Source: Heterohyrax brucei | Lineage: Eukaryota > Chordata > Mammalia > Hyracoidea > Procaviidae | Length of the DNA stretch: 64,000 nucleotides | NCBI GenBank assembly: GCA_028571685.1 | Contig: CM053140.1 | Span: 23,169,501 to 23,233,500, forward strand | Reading direction: 5' to 3' | Shown: piece after piece, positions 57,968-64,000 of the stretch | How positions within the stretch are numbered: position 1 is the first letter of the stretch | Layout of the letters: each line of letters starts with the position of its first letter | Program-made: the position numbers and the translations under genes | Notes under the pieces: generated by a model | Told to the model about the DNA's origin: nothing | What the model saw: the letters and a program-made list of their open reading frames with translations, nothing else | Database searches by the model: none

Positions 57968-59245
57968 AAGCACATGCAAGCAAAATTTTGCTGAAGATCA
58001 TTCAAAAGCAGTAATAGTAGTGCATCAACAGGGAACTGCCAGAAATTCAGGCTGGATTTAGAAGAGGACATGGGACCAGGAATACCATTGCTGATGTCAG
58101 AAGGATCTTGGCTGAAAGCACAGAATGCCTGAAAGATGTTTACTTCTGTTTTATTGGCTATGCAAAGGCATTCAACTGGGTTGACTATGACAAATTATGG
58201 ATGACATTGTGGAGAATGACAATTTCAAAACAATTGTGATAATGAGGGATCTGCACATGGATCAAAAGACAGTAATTTGAACAGAACAAGGGGACACTGT
58301 ATGGTTTAAAGTCAGGAGAGATGCGAATCAGGGTTGTATCCTTTCACTAAACCTATTCAATCTGTGTGTTGCACAAATAATCTGAGAAGGTGGACTGTAT
58401 GAATAAGAATAGGATGTCAGAAATGGATGAAAATTTATTAACAACCTGTGTTATACAGATGCCACAATTTGATTGCTGAAAGTAAAGAGGACTTTAAGTA
58501 CTTATCAATGAAGATCAAAGACCACAGCCTTCCATATGGATTACATTTCAACATAAATAAAACAAAAATCTTCACTGGAGCAAAAAGCAACATCATGATA
58601 AGTGGAGAAAAGATTGAGGTTGTCAAAGATTGTATTACACTTGGATCTACAGGTATTACCTATGCAATCAACAGTCAACAAATCAATCAATGCACTGCCT
58701 TAAGCAAATCTACTGCAAAGCGCTCTTTAAAGTGTTGAAAAGCAAAGACGTCCACTTTGAGGATGAAGGTGCACCTGACCCCAAGCCTCATATGCACATG
58801 AAAGCTAGACAGTGAATACAGAAGACAGAAGAAGAACTGATGCTTTTGAATTGTGGTGTTGAAGAAGAATGTTGAATATACCATGGATTGCTAAAAGAAT
58901 CAGCAGATCTGTCTTGGAAGAAGTGCAACCAGAATGCTCCTTAGAAGCAAGGATGGGGAGACTAGCTCTCATATACTGTGGACATGTCAGGAAGGATCAG
59001 TCCCTGGAGAAAGACATCATGCTTGGTAGAGAGAGAGAGAGAGACAGCAAAAAATAAAAAAATAAAAATAAAAAGGAGACTTTCAAAAAGATGGACTGAC
59101 ACAGTGGCTGCAACAATGGTCTCATGGCATGGCAACAGTTGTGAGGATGGTGTCAGACTGGACAGTATTTCCATCTGCTGTGTATGTGTTTCTAGAATCA
59201 GACCCAACTCAGCTGCACCTAAGAACAACAACAGCAACATCTTGA
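57968..59245 (+). mobile_element. RTE-type LINE, 3' part
   Basis: Plus-strand RTE from the reverse transcriptase core (gcaaaattttgctgaagatc at about 57977) to the 3' tail near 59240 (aacaacaacagcaac). The frames at 58448-58738 and 58978-59343 are fragments of the former polyprotein. An imperfect A-rich run near 59045-59075 is inserted. Its start coincides with the end of duplication copy 2. Confidence 0.84.
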
Positions 59246-59650
59246 GATCCAGAAATTTCACACCTAGACACATATCCTACAGAAACTTCTGCCTTTGTGC
59301 AAATAGAAATGAGTACAAAAATTTTTGTTGTCGCATTGTTTGAAATTGTCAAAATAGGAAAAACAGAGCCACTCATAGTATTAGAATCGGTAAATTATTT
59401 AATATTGTTTGAAATTGTCAAAATAGGAAAAACAGAGCCACTCATAGTATTAGAATCGGTAAATTATTTAATACCATGCTACAGAGCCTTAAAAATGGAT
59501 ACATTATTGCTATTCATAAAACTATAGCTAAATCTTATAAACATAATGTTATGTAGAAGACAGAATGCATTTGGAATTAATAAAAGGCAGAACAAATGAT
59601 ATAGTAAACATACTTTGTACATAAAAGTGAGTACTACTCAATTATAAGCC
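59246..59650 (+). mobile_element. Old L1 3' end
   Basis: Text such as gagtacaaaaatttttgttg and aaatcttataaacataatgt matches the old-L1 3' untranslated layout. Contains the tandem duplication at 59335-59472. Confidence 0.6.
59335..59472 (+). repeat. Perfect tandem duplication, 2 x 69 bases
   Basis: 59335-59403 and 59404-59472 are identical, each beginning attgtttgaaattgtc and ending aaattatttaat. Confidence 0.97.
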
Positions 59651-59805
59651 AACGTTTACTACTGACTCTGATGCTTTGGGGCTTTCACCAGGCTGACACA
59701 GGAAATGACAACTGGGGAAGGTAGGTTAAGAGTGTGACTAGCTCAACCAGCTGTTGCCAGACACCCACAGGCCTCTACTGAGTGATGATGTAACATGACT
59801 GAGCA

Positions 59806-60000
59806 CAATCAAGCATTTATTATGTGCCAGAAAGTTTACATGAATGGCACCATGGGTCAGGTATAGTCACTATTAACCTCTCTGTTTGTATAAAGAGGTT
59901 CAGGGATATGAATTCACGTTTCCAAGGACACACAGCCAGAAAGTAACTAGGCCAGGCTTTGATCCTGAGTGTGCATGGTGTGAGTCAGACCCTGAAGCAC
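59806..60000 (+). mobile_element. MIR element
   Basis: Core text caagcatttattatgtgcca, followed by ggacacacagccagaaagta and a 3' end near gtgagtcagaccctgaagc. Confidence 0.8.
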
Positions 60001-60569
60001 AGGGCTTCCAGCTTCCATACAAGTCTCCTTTTGACTACTAACCTATGCTTGGGGATCTTAAGTGAACAATTCACCATGGAGGCCATCTGGTCTCTGCTTA
60101 AAAACAAAAACAACAGCTCCCTAGAGTGTTCACTTGAAATGATGCCATGGGGTCTCCATACTTGGAAATTAGCAGAATCATCTGAGTCTGGCCTCCTGAG
60201 CCCACCCCAAAGTTCTCAGAACTCTTAGTTGAAGTTCCTCGTGCCTTCCCGGAGGACAGTGAGAGATAAATCAGGTTCTCACCTGAGTGGCATCAGAGAC
60301 ACTTACCTGTACACCTGCACAACTTTTAATGATTTCCAGGAAACCCATCTCAAGTTTGTAAACATGCCATAGGACTCCTAGTGGCATCTAGGGGCTCATT
60401 AAAAGTTGACAATCAAGCTCCAACCTCTACTTTATTGTACCAATTAGAGTGCCTTAGAGGTACAGGCAGATGCAGGCAGGTGAGGCTGAGTTGTGGATGC
60501 GACTGAAGGTGCAGACAAAGCCACAAGCTCACCCTACTCCAGGCAATGGTCCCCAGGTAATTTTGAACA
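60001..60569. other. Unassigned, possible MER5-type fragment
   Basis: Around 60145-60230 the text attagcagaatcatctgagt and gagcccaccccaaagttct resembles a MER5-type DNA transposon. The rest is unassigned. Confidence 0.35.
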
Positions 60570-61420
60570 CTTTTTTGATGTATAATTCACATACTATGCA
60601 ATTCACTTATGTAAGGTGTACAATTCACTGTGTTTTAGCATATTCTTAGATGTGTGCAACCATCGTCAATATATAATTTCAGAATATTTTCATCACTTCA
60701 AAGAAAAAAAAAACACCCTCTGCCCTCATCTCCAGTCCTAGCAACCATTAATAAGCTTTCTGTATCTACAGAGTTGCATGTTCTGGACATTCCATATGAA
60801 TGGAATCATATATTATCCTTGTGTGTGATTTTTTGCATTTTGCGTGTTTTCAAGATTCAGCCACATTATATCATGTATCAGTGCTCCATTCCTTTTTCAT
60901 GGCTGAATAATATTCCATTGTGTGGATGTAAAAGATTTTGTGTATTTATTTGCCTATTGATGGACACTGGGTTCTTTCTACCATTGGTTGTTGTGAACAA
61001 TGCTGCTACAAACATTTGTGTATGAGTTTTTGTGTAAACATATGCTTCTTTTCTCTCAGGCACACACCTAGCAGTGGGATTACTAAATCATATGGTAACT
61101 CTAAAGTTCCTGGGTGGTACAAATGGCTTGCTCTTGACTGGTATCCTAAAGGTTTTCAGTTCAAATCCACCCAGCTGCACCACAGAAGGAAAGGCCTAGT
61201 GATTACAGCCAAGAAAACGCTGTGCAGCACAGCTCTACTCTAACACCTGGGGTCACCATGAGTTGGAATTGCCTTGATGGTAACCACCGGCCAACAGCAT
61301 CATAACTCTGTTTGACCTTTTGAGGTACCACCAGACTGTTTTCCAAATACCCACCAGCAGTATATGAGGGTCTGATTCCTTGACATTCTCCTCAACACTG
61401 GGGAACAGTCCTCAGACTGT
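60570..61420 (-). mobile_element. Old L1 3' end, split by an AfroSINE
   Basis: Starts ttttttgatgtataattcac and includes ggctgaataatattccattg and tatggtaactct, the reverse complement of the old-L1 3' end. It resumes after the SINE as tttgaccttttgaggtacca. Confidence 0.88.
61103..61302 (+). mobile_element. AfroSINE, long subtype, inside L1
   Basis: Target-site duplication taactct at 61096-61102 and 61303-61309. The body includes gattacagccaagaaaacgc, typical of the longer AfroSINE form. Confidence 0.88.
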
Positions 61421-62089
61421 TTTGCTGCTTAGTCTCATGCCCACACTTGCATATTTGATTAGCAGCAAGGAACATGAACAAGGGTTGGAGGTGGGCTTTT
61501 CTTTTACACAGGCACAAGATTTCCAGTGCTCCAAGCTTCCCAGCACTATGGCATGCAGGAAGGCATCCAGGCATCAGAACCCCAAGTGCACAAAGCCCCT
61601 GTCCACCTGTGGCTGTTGTGAGTGGTCAGAACTGCTGCCTGGACAGAGACTGGAGGACTCCAGAGCTCTGAGGGCAGCTGGGGCTCCTCCATTATTACCC
61701 TCACCATCTTATGCAATAAAAAGTACTTGCTCCACATCTGGTATACCTCATATGAAGCCACCACCTGTCTGTCAGTGGAGGCTTGAGTCAGAATGAATTT
61801 GACAGCAATGAGTTTGGATCTGGTAACTACTTATCTCAGGCAAGAAGAGACCTCCTGGGCAAGACATTGACCATGGGATTGAAGAGTCCTTCAGTCCTTC
61901 TTGACCTTCCAGTTCCAAGTCCCCAGAAATGTTTATGACATACCTTCTATGTACTAGAGATCAGAGATGACTGGGGTCCAGATTTCCATTGGGCAGTTAG
62001 TTTTTTTTTTGTGTGTGTGTGTATGGTAGTACCTCAACCACAAAGGAATTTTGTGTAGCCCTATAAATACATGAACATAGGTCTCTAAT
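61421..62089. other. Unassigned, with an AfroSINE end
   Basis: The stretch at about 61785-61825 (gacagcaatgagtttgg) looks like an AfroSINE 3' end. A 138-codon frame at 61380-61796 is not recognised and partly overlaps that repeat. A (GT)n run lies near 62010-62025. Confidence 0.4.
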
Positions 62090-62280
62090 TGGTACAGTTT
62101 GTGCCTGGCTGATAGCCTAAAGGTTGGCGGTGCCATCTCTCCCAGTAGCACCACAGGAGAAAGACCTAGAGATCTCGTTCTTTTAAGATTACAGCCAAGA
62201 AAATACTATGTAACATCTCTACTCTATAACACATAGGGTCATCACGAGTCCGAATCAACACAACAGCAACTGGTTTATTT
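62090..62280 (+). mobile_element. AfroSINE, long subtype
   Basis: Body text ggagaaagacctagagatct and gattacagccaagaaaatac; 3' end aacacaacagcaactggttt. Confidence 0.82.
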
Positions 62281-62744
62281 TTGTATATGTTGTATAATGC
62301 ATACTTTATATTGTATACTCACAGTGCTTCTTGTAAGACTTATGACTCATAGAATCAATATACAGAGGACTCACCCTCAAAATATTTACTGATGGATATG
62401 TGATCACAAATTTGGAGAACACTCTGGCCCACATGGTGCCAGAGACAGAAGCACCATGCCGTCCCTTCACAGTGAAGAGCCGAAGCAGTAAGTAAAACAA
62501 AGACAAATATCAGCCCTGGAACACAAAGTGTCAAGTGAAGAGATGAAGATCTCAGCCACACAGCTGATGGAATAAGAAATTGACCAAGAATACAGAGTGA
62601 GAAGAGATAGGAGCAGAGGTCGTCTGTTGGCTAACTCAGCACCAATTGGTCATCACGGACTCCTGTTGGAGATCCAAAACAGGGAGCACAGGAAAGCAGT
62701 TCCACTGTAATCCCAGCAGGAGAAGAAAACACCCAGTACCCATG
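62281..62744. other. Unassigned sequence
   Basis: No feature recognised. Confidence 0.4.
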
Positions 62745-62910
62745 GATAAGGAAACTCTTGTGGCATAGTGATTAAGTGCTACATCTGCTAATCAAAAGGT
62801 TGGCAGTTCAAACTCTCCAGGCCCTCCTTGGAAACTCTATGGAACAGTTCTACTCTGTCCTATAGGGTCACTAAGAGTCAGAATCAACTCAGTGGCAGTG
62901 GTTGGCTTTT
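62745..62910 (+). mobile_element. AfroSINE
   Basis: Well-preserved: tgtggcatagtgattaagtg, ggaaactctatggaacagtt, and gtcctatagggtcactaaga. Confidence 0.93.
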
Positions 62911-64000
62911 CAGCCAGGAATAAACATTTTTCAACCCCGTCTTCTCTCCCCTGCTCTACCTGATGCTTCCTAGCTAGCTGCAGTGGTTTGGCTGGCTGGT
63001 AAGTGTAGCATCTGTGGTGCTTGGATTCACCTCACCTACATCAGATATCAGTGGACAGGGAGTATGGGAAAGCAGCTTCTATAGCTCCTTGCAGGACACA
63101 GATCACCTGGTAAATAGCAATACAACCTTTCCTGACTTCACACTTCCCTCCTCCCCGTATCTTCCTGTTTCCTGCCAACTTACTATACAGTTTCTTGGCC
63201 AGGAGGAAACTCCTTCATCTCTGGCTTCTAGGATTCACCCCATCCACACCAGTTGGTTTCCTAAGTGCCATCTCTCTGTAGCCAATGTTCCTTTTTTTCA
63301 TTTCTTTTGGTTTCTTTCATGTTTCCCACCAATTCTCCTTCTTTCTCTTGAACAGCTAGCTCCATGTGTTATCTTGGCTTCTTTTTCAAGGGCTGTAGAT
63401 CTCAGCTCAGCTGGGAAATCACTCCTTTGGTCTGTGACAGTATTGGTGGGATGATTCGTCCTTTTCTTTTGTTGCTGCTGCTGCTGCTGTGTGTGTGTTT
63501 TGTCTATTTGCTACCTTTTTCTGTTTGTTGGTTGAGAGTCCCTTCTAGCTGGGATGTACTGCACAGCATGGGACACACATTCCCTGTCTGTGCAGCTGCA
63601 TCATAAACATTCCTGGGGCTTTCCTTCTTTCTTTTCTTTATTATTTTTAAGCTTTTTTGCTTCCTGTCTTTCTTTACTTCTCAGTTCCCATATTCCTATA
63701 TTTACCTTCTTTTCCTGTCTTCTAGATATCTGACACTATTAGACATCTATACCTCTTTTATCCAGGCTTACCACGTAGCATTTCAGACGCCTTCCAGGTC
63801 TTTGCAACAGCACTGATGGAACCCCTGGGGGCATTTCTTTCTTTTTCCTCCCAATTTTTATCTAGTCATTTTTTCTTTTTCTTATCTTATTTTTTTTTCT
63901 TTTTTGTTTTTCTCCATTTCTTGATTTCTCATCATTCCACTCCAACTCAAGGTCCTTTAGCATTTTTTTCTGTTGTCTGTTTGTGGCTCCTGTTTATCTT
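62911..64000. other. Unassigned pyrimidine-rich sequence
   Basis: From about 63280 the plus strand becomes increasingly T- and C-rich. It holds a short (CTG) run at 63473-63489 followed by GT repeats. The 146-codon frame at 63014-63454 has no recognisable domain; low-complexity DNA of this kind leaves frames open. It could be the reverse of an L1 5' region, but I cannot support that. Confidence 0.4.

Overview
The window looks like nuclear DNA of an afrotherian mammal, most likely an elephant or another paenungulate. The evidence is the repeat content: at least a dozen tRNA-derived AfroSINEs, several long pieces of the afrotherian RTE-type LINE, decayed L1, MIR and MaLR-like LTRs, low overall CpG, and no intact long reading frame. 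I see no intact protein-coding gene. Boundaries below are by eye and may be off by tens of bases.

The main content is a head-to-tail array of retrocopies of a MARK kinase. MARK2 is the best match, judged from the junction after the kinase domain, the UBA domain and the KA1 domain. One cut-off unit lies at 1-5040 (unit A). Five more kinase-bearing units lie at about 31790-52625 (B, C1, C2, D, E). They are separated by copies of a shared 5' flanking block at 5041-6735, 36005-38600, 41141-41735, 44701-46005 and 50131-51755. A fully built unit reads: kinase (in B and D two kinases, alpha then beta), UBA plus spacer, a second kinase C-lobe end, a second UBA plus spacer, KA1 domain, 3' tail. All copies carry stops and frameshifts. 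The beta kinases have lost the catalytic Asp of the HRD motif, and four of them show four different single-base changes from the same GAT codon. A nonsense TAG in the activation segment is shared by three beta kinases and absent from two, which splits the array into two lineages.

Between the two MARK blocks (7.1-31 kb) lies repeat-rich DNA. A block at 10535-17985 is repeated in the same orientation at 52640-57960, directly against the broken end of MARK unit E. Both copies hold an AfroSINE, a decayed Tc1/mariner-type transposase, an RTE end and an L1 piece. At 25600-26040 a CpG-rich stretch has ETS, TCGCGAGA and CRE-like motifs. It is the only place that looks like a promoter of a real transcription unit, but I cannot assign a gene.

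The right end (57968-64000) is RTE, L1 3' ends, MIR and AfroSINEs, then pyrimidine-rich unassigned DNA. Several insertions can be resolved to their target-site duplications, including two cases of one element nested in another.
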